From assembly GCA_029565065.1 (NCBI GenBank), contig JAKQOW010000147.1, positions 1-32,545 on the forward strand: 32,545 nucleotides of DNA, in the 5' to 3' direction. A program made the position numbers and the translations under genes. The stretch's first letter is position 1. Each line of letters begins with the position of its first letter. The notes under the pieces are model-generated. The model made no database searches. It was not told the origin of the DNA and saw only the letters and a list, made by a program, of their open reading frames with translations. Source of the DNA: Acidobacteriota bacterium. GTDB taxonomy: Bacteria > Acidobacteriota > JAAYUB01. Below, one piece after another: positions 18,829 to 26,130 of the stretch.

Positions 18829-18858
18829 GGACGGGAGTCCGGCGACGGGCTCCCGTCC
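18829..18858 (+). terminator. Hairpin without U-tract between zinc-ribbon and BON genes
   Basis: GGACGGGAG (18829-18837) and CTCCCGTCC (18850-18858) are a perfect 9-bp inverted repeat with a 12-nt loop, 32 nt after the upstream stop. No T-run follows. Confidence 0.4.
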
Positions 18859-18914
18859 GCCCGGCACCTGCGGCCGCTCCGCGGGTGAAGCCGTTCAAGG
18901 GGATGAACCGCACC

Positions 18915-19442
18915 ATGACCCGCCTGACCCGAGCCGTGTGTTCCGTCTGCGCCGCCGCGGCGCTCCTGCTGACCGCAGCAGTGGCGACGGGGTGTTCATC
19001 GACGGATGAGAAACGGGGGAAATCCGCGTTCCTGGACAGCCTGGAGCAGGACGCCCGGCGCGAAGCGGCGGAGAAGATGGAGCAGCGGCAGGCCGAGGAG
19101 GCTCGCCGCAAGGCCGTCGAGGAGGAAGCGCGCCGCCGGTGGGCCGACGAAGCCGCGCGCGCCACCGCCCCGGGCGCCGCCGCGTCGGCCGCGCCCGCGG
19201 CGCCGGCCGCAGCCGACGGGGTGGTCTACGAGCTGTCCGACAAGGACCTGACCTTCCTGGTGCTGAACAAGATCCGGCTGGGGTACAAGGGGAGCACCGT
19301 CAGCGTCAACTGCGCCGCCGGACGCGTGGAGCTTTTCGGCCAGATCCCCACCGAGGAGAGCAGGCAGCGGCTCATCGCCGATGTCCGTAAGCTGCCCGGA
19401 GTCCGCGAGGTAGTCGCCCGGGAACTGTTCGTCGCTCCCTGA
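18915..19442 (+). CDS. BON-domain lipoprotein
   Basis: 175 aa. The N-terminus is a lipoprotein signal (MTRLTRAV, a hydrophobic Ala/Leu core, lipobox VATGC), so it should be lipid-anchored in the periplasm or outer membrane. Residues about 30-75 are a highly charged, probably coiled-coil helix (Arg/Glu/Ala repeats). A Pro/Ala linker leads to one BON domain (about 105-175: KDLTFLVLNKIRLGYKGSTVSVNCAAGRVELFGQIPTEES, ending in a GVREVVARELFV strand). BON domains bind phospholipid or link to other envelope proteins, as in OsmY. The start could also be the ATG at 18903 or a GTG at 18885; 18915 gives the most typical signal peptide. Confidence 0.8.
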   Translation: MTRLTRAVCSVCAAAALLLTAAVATGCSSTDEKRGKSAFLDSLEQDARREAAEKMEQRQAEEARRKAVEEEARRRWADEAARATAPGAAASAAPAAPAAADGVVYELSDKDLTFLVLNKIRLGYKGSTVSVNCAAGRVELFGQIPTEESRQRLIADVRKLPGVREVVARELFVAP

Positions 19443-19500
19443 TCCCCTGAGCTGAGATGAACGGTCGCGCCCGGAGCGCGCCGTGAATCGGTGGGCGCGG

Positions 19501-19923
19501 TCAGTCGCCCGCCGGCTCGTCCTCCAGTGTGGCGCCGCACTGGGGGCAGGCCGCGTCCTCTTTCTTCACCGCCGCCCCGCATTCCGAACAGAGGGCGAAA
19601 TTGTCCGCCTCGGCCAGAAGCGCCTGGGCCGCCGCCAGGTTCTCTTCCTCCACCCAGATCCGCACGCAACTGAAGGACTGGGACACGGCGATGGGCTCGG
19701 CATGGAAGGTGAGGTTCTCAAGCTTGCACGGGATGTCGTTGTCCTCCAGCAGTCCCTCCGCCAGGCTGGCCGCGATCTCGTCCGTGTACTCCGCCGCGAG
19801 CTTCCAGGTTTCGGGGATGTACTCGGGGATCTCGTCGGGCAGCTCGCTCACCAGGTCCACCTCACAGACCGGGCAGCGGCGGACATCCTCCACGTACTCG
19901 GCTCGACAGGTGGGGCACCACAT
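19501..19923 (-). CDS. DUF2007-like protein flanked by two zinc ribbons
   Basis: 140 aa, soluble. It starts with a zinc ribbon (MWCPTCRAEYVEDVRRCPVC), has a ferredoxin-like middle domain (about residues 38-100: WKLAAEYTDEIAASLAEGLLEDNDIPCKLEN, then RIWVEEENLAAAQALLAEA) like DUF2007 'putative signal-transducing' proteins, and ends in a second ribbon (CSECGAAVKKEDAACPQCG). The function of the family is not established. The ATG at 19923 has GGGAGG 8 nt upstream; the frame extends upstream but homology starts here. It lies 185 bp downstream of tdk on the same strand and converges with the BON gene. Confidence 0.8.
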   Translation of the reverse strand: MWCPTCRAEYVEDVRRCPVCEVDLVSELPDEIPEYIPETWKLAAEYTDEIAASLAEGLLEDNDIPCKLENLTFHAEPIAVSQSFSCVRIWVEEENLAAAQALLAEADNFALCSECGAAVKKEDAACPQCGATLEDEPAGD

Positions 19924-20002
19924 AATTCGCCTCCCAGGGGTAATTGCGGTCAGGCGCCGGCAGCGCCGTCGCCGCGGCTCCCGCACTGCCGGCCGGGCGG
20001 GG

Positions 20003-20018
20003 ACGCGACGCGTCGCGT
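20003..20018. other. Perfect 16-nt palindrome upstream of the double zinc-ribbon gene
   Basis: ACGCGACGCGTCGCGT reads the same on both strands. It lies 80 nt upstream of the start at 19923 and 91 nt downstream of the tdk stop, so it may be an operator or a short terminator stem. No known site was recognised. Confidence 0.3.
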
Positions 20019-20108
20019 GATCGGCGGTTCGGTGTCATCCTGAGTTCATTATAGCAGGTCGGCCCTGTGCCGCCGCCGCGCCTCCGGGTGGACGTCCGGC
20101 GGCGGGGC

Positions 20109-20714
20109 TCACGCCTTCGGGTCCTTCGGCCGGGTCGGGGACGTTTCTTCCGGTTTGGGCGGCTCGAAGCAGCGCCGGCAGCGGGCCTCGTATGCGTCCG
20201 CGGCGCCCACCACGATCCGCTCCTGGCTGGCGATGAGCCGCTGGGTGTAGTAGGCGGGATTGCCGCACTGCATGCAGATGGCGGCGGTTTTGGTGATGTC
20301 CTCGGCGATGGCCATGATCTGGGGCATGGGGTCGAACGGCACGCCGCGGTAATCCCGGTCCAGCCCGGCGACGATGACACGCTTGCCCATGTCGGCGAGG
20401 CGGTTGCAGACATCCACGATGCCGGGATCGAAGAACTGGGCTTCGTCGATGCCCACCACCTCGGTGCGGGGCAGAACCCGCTCCATGATCTCGCTGGCCT
20501 TTTTCACGATCTCGGACTGATACTTCATGTCGCTATGGCTGACGATGTGCGTGTCGCTGTACCGGTCGTCGAGGCAGGGCTTGAAGACCTGGATCCGCTG
20601 CTTGGCGATCTCGGCGCGCTTCAGGCGGCGGATGAGCTCCTCGCTCTTGCCGCTGAACATGCTACCGGTAACCACCTCGATCCAACCCATCTGTCCGCGG
20701 ATGAATTTTTGCAT
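20109..20714 (-). CDS. tdk: Thymidine kinase (type II)
   Basis: 201 aa, the usual length. It phosphorylates thymidine or deoxyuridine with ATP in pyrimidine salvage. Motifs: P-loop [25 protein letters not shown] with the catalytic Glu, [15 protein letters not shown] (lasso region), and two Cys pairs of the zinc lobe (CMQC and CRRC). The last 15 residues are a Lys/Pro-rich tail. GGAGG lies 8 nt before the ATG. It follows the deoxyribosyltransferase-like gene by 19 bp and is probably co-transcribed with it. Confidence 0.95.
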   Translation of the reverse strand: MQKFIRGQMGWIEVVTGSMFSGKSEELIRRLKRAEIAKQRIQVFKPCLDDRYSDTHIVSHSDMKYQSEIVKKASEIMERVLPRTEVVGIDEAQFFDPGIVDVCNRLADMGKRVIVAGLDRDYRGVPFDPMPQIMAIAEDITKTAAICMQCGNPAYYTQRLIASQERIVVGAADAYEARCRRCFEPPKPEETSPTRPKDPKA

Positions 20715-20733
20715 GAAGCGTGCCTCCGAATGA

Positions 20734-21198
20734 TCATTGGGAATAGCGCGCCTGCAGGAAGGCGCGGAGCTCCGGCCAGGAACCGAACACCTCGTCGCAG
20801 CAGCCCAGAATCCAGCCGCTGATCTCGTGGGGCGGCTCCTCGGTCATCATGTAGACCGGGATGCCGCGGCGGAAGGCGGTGGTGAGTTCGCCGTGCGTCC
20901 CGCCGCCGCGCCGACAATGCCGGTCCCACCGGCAGACGACGTACCCGACGCCCCCTTCGAGGACATCCAGGTCGTAATGGATGATCTTGCGGATCACCGC
21001 GCGGAACCGGGGCGGGTCGTCGGTCTTCCAGCGCCGGAAATTGGCCTGCTCCTCGGCGGAGAGGTTCTTGCGGATATCGCGGGCCGGGTTGTACACCTCG
21101 TGGCGCAGCGTGCCGCGCAGGAATGCCTCGATCTCCTCGCGCCAGCCGGTCCCGAAATCCGGCGCATATTCCATCGATCCCGAGAGGTAAGCCTTCAT
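20734..21198 (-). CDS. Nucleoside 2-deoxyribosyltransferase-like protein
   Basis: 154 aa, soluble. The N-terminus [27 protein letters not shown] and the later [39 protein letters not shown] match the Nuc_deoxyri_tr2/DUF4406 group of the deoxyribosyltransferase fold: a strand with G[SP] for phosphate, a D in the middle strand and a conserved THGE-type Glu as candidate nucleophile. Known relatives move deoxyribose between bases or hydrolyse nucleotides. Lying directly upstream of tdk, it fits deoxynucleoside salvage. GGAGGG stands about 3 nt before the ATG. Confidence 0.75.
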   Translation of the reverse strand: MKAYLSGSMEYAPDFGTGWREEIEAFLRGTLRHEVYNPARDIRKNLSAEEQANFRRWKTDDPPRFRAVIRKIIHYDLDVLEGGVGYVVCRWDRHCRRGGGTHGELTTAFRRGIPVYMMTEEPPHEISGWILGCCDEVFGSWPELRAFLQARYSQ

Positions 21199-21219
21199 CC
21201 GCCCTCCAAGTGCCGGGAT

Positions 21220-21248
21220 ATGATAGCAGACTTTTCCGTGCGGCCCAA
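21220..21248 (-). promoter_or_regulatory. Promoter candidate of the deoxynucleoside salvage genes
   Basis: On the minus strand, TTGGGC (21243-21248, 3 of 6) and TATCAT (21220-21225, 5 of 6) are 17 bp apart. The start near 21213 leaves a 15-nt leader with GGAGGG. Confidence 0.35.
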
Positions 21249-21365
21249 GGGCTTCAGGCCGATGCCGGGCGCCGCCGCCGGCGGCAGCCGGTTAAACATC
21301 GGGGTACGCGGGTTTGACTTTCAGTTTATAATAAGATCGACTGGTAGAGTGAGTCTGGAGGGGCT

Positions 21366-21887
21366 GTGTACATCCGGAAGTCGATTCTGGTGCTGATTCT
21401 GTTGCTCAATGTCATCCTGTTCTCCTATGTGGCGCTGGAGAACCGGGTGATCTTTGCGCGCACGATCGACGAAGAGGCCGCCTTCAGCCTGGAGCTGGAG
21501 CCCCACCGCCCGGCGACCGCCCCGCCGCCGGTCATCGAACCACTGTCCGACGACGGCGAATGGCGAACATTCGAAGCCACCGCCTACTCCGTTTTCGGCA
21601 TCACCAAGAGCGGCGTCTGGGTCCGGCGCGGCATCATCGCGGTGGATCCGCGTGTGGTGCCTCTCGGCTCCATCGTCGAGATCCAGGGCGAGGGCTGTTC
21701 CGGCATCTACACCGCCATGGACACCGGTCCGGAGATTCAGGGCCGGGAGATAGACATCTACATGCCCACCGGCCAGGAGGCCATCCGCTTCGGCCGCCGC
21801 GACGTCCTCCTGAAGCTGATCCGTAGCGGCTGGGACCCGGCGGGCCCGTTCGAGGACCCCTTGATGACCGGCGGTAGCACCCGATGA
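21366..21887 (+). CDS. Membrane-anchored 3D-domain protein
   Basis: 173 aa with a GTG start (GGAGGGG just upstream). A single N-terminal membrane helix (RKSILVLILLLNVILFSYVAL) is followed by a short Pro-rich linker and a 3D domain (about residues 70-150): TFEATAYS, IIAVDPRVVPLGSIVEIQG, and the three-Asp signature AMDTGPEIQGREIDIYM. 3D domains form double-psi barrels found in MltA-type lytic transglycosylases and in cell-wall proteins, so it likely acts on or near peptidoglycan outside the cytoplasmic membrane. No SH3b or LysM domain is present. It is the first gene of a run with the cysteine-rich gene and hflX. Confidence 0.82.
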   Translation: MYIRKSILVLILLLNVILFSYVALENRVIFARTIDEEAAFSLELEPHRPATAPPPVIEPLSDDGEWRTFEATAYSVFGITKSGVWVRRGIIAVDPRVVPLGSIVEIQGEGCSGIYTAMDTGPEIQGREIDIYMPTGQEAIRFGRRDVLLKLIRSGWDPAGPFEDPLMTGGSTR

Positions 21888-21981
21888 AGCCGCCCGCATC
21901 CCCCGCGCCCCGCGCCGCGTCGCGCCTCCGCCGTCCGGCACCTGTCACCCGCCCCCAACTCGTTCGCGAGGTCGATCCGTC

Positions 21982-22470
21982 GTGATCGTCGATTGCCGGA
22001 CCTGCCGGAACTGGTTTGACGACTTCCAGTCCATGGACTCCGCCACCACCCGGACCGACCGCCTGTTCTACGGCTGCACCATCTTCGGCCATATCGAGGA
22101 CTATCGGGCGCGGGCGGATTGCCCCCGTTTCGAGCCGGTGGACGAGCCGTACATCCAGTGCCGGACCTGCGGCTTGCTGGTGCCGCGCATCTGTCTGCTG
22201 CTGGGCGAGTGCGTCAACTGCACGGACACCGACACCTTCTGCATCCGCCAGTGCGGCGGCGGCCGATGGCGCGCCTATTGCACCCACTGGGTGCGCCTCA
22301 GCACCGAGGGCCGGGTCACGGTGCAGGACGGGGAACTGTATGAATCGTTCGCCCGGAGCGAACCTGCGCCGGACGACGCCGGGGCCAGGCGTCCCGGCAT
22401 GCGCGCGCTGTTCCAGCGCCACCTGAAGCGGCACGGCGGACGGCCCCGGCCGCGCCCCCGGCGGAGGTGA
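21982..22470 (+). CDS. Cysteine-rich, probably metal-binding protein of unknown function
   Basis: 162 aa with a GTG start; GAGGTCGAT lies upstream. It carries about 12 cysteines in the first 100 residues: CRTC at 5-8, single Cys near 32 and 47, CRTC at about 60-63, then CLLLGECVNC, CIRQC and AYC. The spacing suggests two or three zinc knuckles, or an iron-sulfur site, rather than one standard ribbon. The last 30 residues are Arg/Pro-rich and could contact nucleic acid or ribosome. It is not recognised as a known family. Its stop codon is embedded in the perfect ribosome site of hflX (GGAGGTGA), which ties the two genes together. Confidence 0.7.
   Translation: MIVDCRTCRNWFDDFQSMDSATTRTDRLFYGCTIFGHIEDYRARADCPRFEPVDEPYIQCRTCGLLVPRICLLLGECVNCTDTDTFCIRQCGGGRWRAYCTHWVRLSTEGRVTVQDGELYESFARSEPAPDDAGARRPGMRALFQRHLKRHGGRPRPRPRRR
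22463..22470 (+). promoter_or_regulatory. Perfect Shine-Dalgarno that fixes the hflX start
   Basis: GGAGGTGA is fully complementary to the 16S rRNA tail. The GGAGG core ends 6 nt before the ATC at 22474, the ideal distance. No ATG, GTG or TTG lies in the hflX frame between the in-frame stop at 22468 and the GTG at 22627. Confidence 0.75.
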
Positions 22471-22473
22471 GCC

Positions 22474-24138
22474 ATCTCCAAAATCTACGGCAACACCTCG
22501 GGACTCAAGCCCAGCCAGATCCGCCAGCTTCAGAAAATCTACCAGCGCCGCCTCCCGGCCCAGAGCCTGCTGACGCCGGAGTTCGCAGCGGGCCTGGCCC
22601 GGATCGCGGCCGAGATCCGGCGCCAGGTGGGGGTGCTGGTGGACCGGAAGGGCGCCGTCGAGTACGTCGTGGTGGGGGACCGCGCCCGGATCGAATTGCC
22701 CGACTTCCGCCGGATCCGCACCGACCTGCGCCGTTTCCGCGGCCTCCGGTGCATCCACACCCATTTCGGCGAGGCGGGGCTGAGCCGGGAGGACCTGACG
22801 GACCTCTCGCTCCTGCGGCTGGACACCATGACCGCCCTGGATGTCACCGACGACGGCCGGCCCGGGCAGGTGCACACCGCCCACCTGTCACCCGACTTCG
22901 ATCCGCCGGGCGGCGCCGCCCGGCCCGAGCTGTGGCGGCTGCTCCCGCCCTGCGACGTGCACCGGCTGGACCTGAACTACGAGGCCTTCATCCGCGACCT
23001 GGAGGGCGAGTTCGTCCGGAAGACCTCGCAGCTCCGCCGCCAGGAGCACGCGGAGCGGGCGATCCTGCTGGGAGTCACCACCGGCCCCGTGGACACCGAA
23101 CGCGAGCGGATGGACGAGCTGGAGGAGCTGGCCTACTCCGCCGACGTGCAGGTGATCGACCGGTTCGTCCAGCGCCGCGCCTCCCTGGATCCCCGCTATC
23201 TCCTGGGCCGGGGCAAGCTGCAGGAGCTCATCACCCGGAGCATGCAGCTCGGCGTCACCCTGCTCATCTTCAACCAGGCCCTCACCCCCACCCAGAGCCG
23301 GCTCATCGGCCGCGAGACCGATCTGAAGGTCATCGACCGGAGCCAGCTCATCCTCGACATCTTCTCGCGCCGCGCCCGCTCCCAGGAGGGGAAGATCCAG
23401 GTGGAGCTGGCCCAGCTCCAGTACCTGATGCCGCGGCTGGTGGAGTTCGACGACTCCCTGTCCCGCCTCAGCGGTGGAATCGGCGGCCGCGGTCCCGGTG
23501 AGACGTCGCTGGAGGTGAACCGCCGCCGCATCAAGGACCGCATCGACCTGTTGGCGCAGAAACTGGCCGCGATCCGCACCTCGCGGCGGCAGCGGCGCCT
23601 GGGCCGGCAGCGGCGGGGGGCGCCGGTGGTGTCCATCATCGGCTACACCAACGCCGGCAAATCCACCCTCATGAACGCCATGACGCGGGCGGCGGTCCCG
23701 GTCGAGGATAAACTCTTCGCCACGCTGGACCCGGTGAGCCGGCGCATGCGGCTGCCGTGGGGGCAGGAGGTCATCGTCTCGGATACCGTGGGGTTCATCC
23801 GCGAGCTGCCGCCGCCCCTGCTCGAGGCGTTCAAGGCGACGCTGGAGGAGATCGAGGACTCGGCGCTGATCATCCATCTGGTCGACGCCACCAGCGCGCA
23901 GCGGGACCACCACATCCTGACCGTGGAGCGGTTGCTGGCCGACCTCGGCCTGGACGGGATCCCGCGGCTGCGGGTGCTCAACAAGGCCGACCGTTTGGAC
24001 CCGGCCGAGCAGGCCCACCTGGCCCAGCGGTACGGCGACCTGACCGTGTCGGCGCTGCGGGGCGACGGCCTGGAGCGGCTGGCCGGCGAGATCCGGACGG
24101 CGCTCGACGGCGCCGCCGTGTCGGCGCGGATCCGCTGA
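22474..24138 (+). CDS. hflX: Ribosome-associated GTPase HflX, likely AUC start
   Basis: 554 aa. HflX binds 50S subunits and splits stalled or hibernating 70S ribosomes. The N-terminal region has KIYGNTSGLKPSQIRQLQKIYQ. The family core contains GTERERMDELEEL-like, LGRGKLQEL and PTQSRLIGRE segments, then a helical linker and the Gly-rich RLSGGIGGRGPGETSLE. The G domain carries P-loop GYTNAGKST (about residue 390), a DTVGFI switch II motif and NKAD. The first GTG (22627) would remove the conserved KIYGNTSGLKPSQ segment, so translation very probably begins at ATC 22474, six nt after a perfect Shine-Dalgarno. Either a rare AUC start or a base error is implied. Confidence 0.93.
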   Translation: MSKIYGNTSGLKPSQIRQLQKIYQRRLPAQSLLTPEFAAGLARIAAEIRRQVGVLVDRKGAVEYVVVGDRARIELPDFRRIRTDLRRFRGLRCIHTHFGEAGLSREDLTDLSLLRLDTMTALDVTDDGRPGQVHTAHLSPDFDPPGGAARPELWRLLPPCDVHRLDLNYEAFIRDLEGEFVRKTSQLRRQEHAERAILLGVTTGPVDTERERMDELEELAYSADVQVIDRFVQRRASLDPRYLLGRGKLQELITRSMQLGVTLLIFNQALTPTQSRLIGRETDLKVIDRSQLILDIFSRRARSQEGKIQVELAQLQYLMPRLVEFDDSLSRLSGGIGGRGPGETSLEVNRRRIKDRIDLLAQKLAAIRTSRRQRRLGRQRRGAPVVSIIGYTNAGKSTLMNAMTRAAVPVEDKLFATLDPVSRRMRLPWGQEVIVSDTVGFIRELPPPLLEAFKATLEEIEDSALIIHLVDATSAQRDHHILTVERLLADLGLDGIPRLRVLNKADRLDPAEQAHLAQRYGDLTVSALRGDGLERLAGEIRTALDGAAVSARIR

Positions 24139-24165
24139 CCCAACCCGGCGATGGGAGCGACAGCC

Positions 24166-25305
24166 ATGACGACGACTGTTCGGCCGGTGTCCGGCGCGCG
24201 CGACCTGCGCGCCTTCATCGAGTTTCCCTACCGGCACTACGCCGGGCACCCCCAGTGGGTTCCACCGCTGCGGTACGACCAGCGGCGGCTGCTGGACCGG
24301 CGGCGTCACCCGTTCTACCGGCAGGCGACGGCGGAGTTCTTCCTGGCGGAGCGCGACGGCCGTACGGTGGGCCGGGTGGCGGCCATCCACAACCGGGCCC
24401 ACAACGAATTCTGTCATGACGCCACCGGCTTCTTCGGCTTCTTCGAAACCGAGGACAATCCGGCCACGGCCCAAGCGCTCCTGGGCGCGGCGGCCGCCTG
24501 GTGTGCCGGCCGGGGCCTGACCGCCCTGCAGGGACCGGTGAGCCCCTCCACCAACTACGAGTGCGCTCTCCTCATCGCGGGCTTCGACCGCCCGCCGGCG
24601 TTCATGATGCCGTACAACTACCCTTACTACGCGGGGTTGATCGAGGCGGCGGGTTTCGTCAAGGCCAAGGACCTGCTGGCGTACTGGCTCAGCGACGACC
24701 ACCCCTTCCCGGAGAAACTGGCCAGCGTCACCGGACGGCTGATGAAGCGGTACGGCCTGACCACGCGCGATATCCGGATGGACCGCCTCGACGAGGAGAT
24801 CGACCGGATCTTCAAGGTCTACAACGACGCCTGGAGCAGCAACTGGGGCTTCGTGCCCATGTCCCGCGAGGAGATCGCCGCCATGGCCGCGGACTTCAAG
24901 TGGGTGGTGGATCCGCGCGTTGTCTACATCGCCGAGCGCGGCGGCGAGCCGGTGGGTTTCCTCCTGGCGCTCCCCGAGCTGAATCTGATCCTCAAGGACC
25001 TGGACGGCCGCCTGCTGCCGCTGGGCTGGCTCCGGCTGCTGCGCGCCAGACGGCGGCTGAACGTGCTGCGGGTGCTGGCCATGGGCTCCCTGAAGGAGTA
25101 CCAAAGCATGGGCTTTGCGGCGGCGCTCTACCACGACATCGTCACCCGGGGCACCGGGGCGGGCTACCATCACGCGGAGATCGGCTGGGTGCTCGAGGAC
25201 AACGTCATGATGAACCGTGCCGCGGAGATGCTCGGCTCCGAATGCTACAAACGGTTCCGCATCTACCACAAGGACTTGCCGGCGTCCGCCGGGGCGGGCG
25301 CATGA
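24166..25305 (+). CDS. GNAT-family N-acetyltransferase, YghO-like
   Basis: 379 aa, a long two-domain GNAT protein. The opening (TTTVRPVSGARDLRAFIEFPYRHYAGHPQWVPPL) and the centre (GFFGFFETEDNPATAQALL, LTALQGPVSPSTNYECALLIAGF) match the YghO-like group; the C-terminal GNAT part holds VYIAERGGEPVGFLLALPE, AMGSLKEYQSMGFAAALY and HHAEIGWVLEDNVMMNRAAEMLG. Substrate is unknown. The ATG at 24166 (GGGAG 9 nt upstream) is preferred over one at 24151 that lacks a ribosome site. It follows hflX by 27 bp, and the next gene's promoter begins 5 bp after its stop. Confidence 0.85.
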   Translation: MTTTVRPVSGARDLRAFIEFPYRHYAGHPQWVPPLRYDQRRLLDRRRHPFYRQATAEFFLAERDGRTVGRVAAIHNRAHNEFCHDATGFFGFFETEDNPATAQALLGAAAAWCAGRGLTALQGPVSPSTNYECALLIAGFDRPPAFMMPYNYPYYAGLIEAAGFVKAKDLLAYWLSDDHPFPEKLASVTGRLMKRYGLTTRDIRMDRLDEEIDRIFKVYNDAWSSNWGFVPMSREEIAAMAADFKWVVDPRVVYIAERGGEPVGFLLALPELNLILKDLDGRLLPLGWLRLLRARRRLNVLRVLAMGSLKEYQSMGFAAALYHDIVTRGTGAGYHHAEIGWVLEDNVMMNRAAEMLGSECYKRFRIYHKDLPASAGAGA

Positions 25306-25310
25306 GAAGC

Positions 25311-25339
25311 CTGACGCCGCCGCCGTTCTCTGGTATAAT
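25311..25339 (+). promoter_or_regulatory. Near-consensus extended -10 promoter predicting a leaderless mRNA
   Basis: CTGACG (25311-25316, 4 of 6) stands 17 bp before a perfect TATAAT (25334-25339), preceded by TGG (extended -10). Transcription should start at about 25346, only about 3 nt before the ATG at 25349, so the mRNA would be leaderless or nearly so. Confidence 0.65.
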
Positions 25340-25348
25340 AAGGCGCGT

Positions 25349-25966
25349 ATGAACGATAAGCGCCTCCTACTGCCATCCGATCGTTTGAGCGTGCTGGAGC
25401 ACGTGCAGCTTTTCTGCGACATCCAGAACTACCCCATGGAAATCTTCGTGGACCGGCAGAGCTGCCTGGTCCACCAGAACGACGTCTACAACTACCTGCT
25501 GCGCGGCGTGCCCATCGCCGTGGACGCGAGCCTGCTGCTGAGCCTGGTGCAGGGCCGGGAAGGGGACCGCGTGCCCGAGGTCAGCGGCGAGCTGGTGGTG
25601 ATCGACACCTACAACTGCTACATGAAGCAGGGTGAGTACTGGTACCCGTACCGCTTCCATTTCGAAGCCGAGGCCCGCGCCCATAGCTTTTTCTCCAAGG
25701 GCGGCTTTGCCCCCGATCTGGAGCACCCGGTGCGCTGGAACACCCTGATCCGTTTCCTCAAAACGTTCTACGGCCACCGGCGCAAGTTTTCCATCTATCA
25801 TGCGTTTGCGCCGCTGGAGAACTACTACACCTACCTCAAATCGCTGTACATGGAGTTCAAATCCATTCCCTCCAACGAGTTGGAAAACCTGCGCGAGAAC
25901 CGCCTGGTCCGGTTCCGGGTGAGCGACGAACTGATCCGCCGGCGCGTCCTCAGCTCCCGGGTCTGA
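25349..25966 (+). CDS. Hypothetical protein, orphan, probably leaderless
   Basis: 205 aa, soluble, rich in Tyr, Phe and charged residues. No signal peptide, membrane segment or Cys motif. Visible pieces: LEHVQLFCDIQNYPMEIFVDRQ, a Leu-rich helix (DASLLLSLVQG), VIDTYNCYMKQGEYWYPYRFHFEAEA, and a basic/Tyr-rich helix (FLKTFYGHRRKFSIYHAFAPLENYYTYLKSLYMEF). No family recognised. The ATG at 25349 fits the strong promoter immediately upstream; the frame extends further upstream only through the GNAT gene in another frame. It lacks a normal Shine-Dalgarno, in contrast to most genes here. Confidence 0.75.
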   Translation: MNDKRLLLPSDRLSVLEHVQLFCDIQNYPMEIFVDRQSCLVHQNDVYNYLLRGVPIAVDASLLLSLVQGREGDRVPEVSGELVVIDTYNCYMKQGEYWYPYRFHFEAEARAHSFFSKGGFAPDLEHPVRWNTLIRFLKTFYGHRRKFSIYHAFAPLENYYTYLKSLYMEFKSIPSNELENLRENRLVRFRVSDELIRRRVLSSRV

Positions 25967-26060
25967 CCCCCCGCCGATCCGACCTCCTGTCGAGAACCTT
26001 TGCGCATCCGTCGCCGGATGGCGGTCCGGTGCGCCGCGCCGCCGGCCCGCGTGATTGTGT

Positions 26061-26089
26061 TTGACTTTGGATTGCAGCATCGGTACACT
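26061..26089 (+). promoter_or_regulatory. Promoter of the DUF1015 gene
   Basis: TTGACT (26061-26066, 5 of 6) and TACACT (26084-26089, 4 of 6) are 17 bp apart. The start near 26096 gives a leader of about 35 nt with GGGAG 7 nt before the ATG. Confidence 0.55.
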
Positions 26090-26130
26090 TTCATATTCCG
26101 ACTGTAATCAGATCTTTTGGGAGTGCAGCG

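Noticed and set aside
18885..18914. Earlier starts (GTG 18885, ATG 18903) for the BON lipoprotein
   Set aside because: The purine-rich AAGGGG directly abuts 18903, leaving no spacing; GTG 18885 has no ribosome site. They cannot be fully excluded.
21314..21332. TTGACT and a perfect TATAAT upstream of the 3D-domain gene
   Set aside because: Only 7 bp separate the two elements, so they cannot form one promoter. TATAAT may still serve as a -10 with no good -35, so it is not listed.
22888..25422. An 844-codon minus-strand open frame
   Set aside because: Antisense to hflX and the GNAT gene, with shadow-type composition and no recognisable motif or ribosome site.
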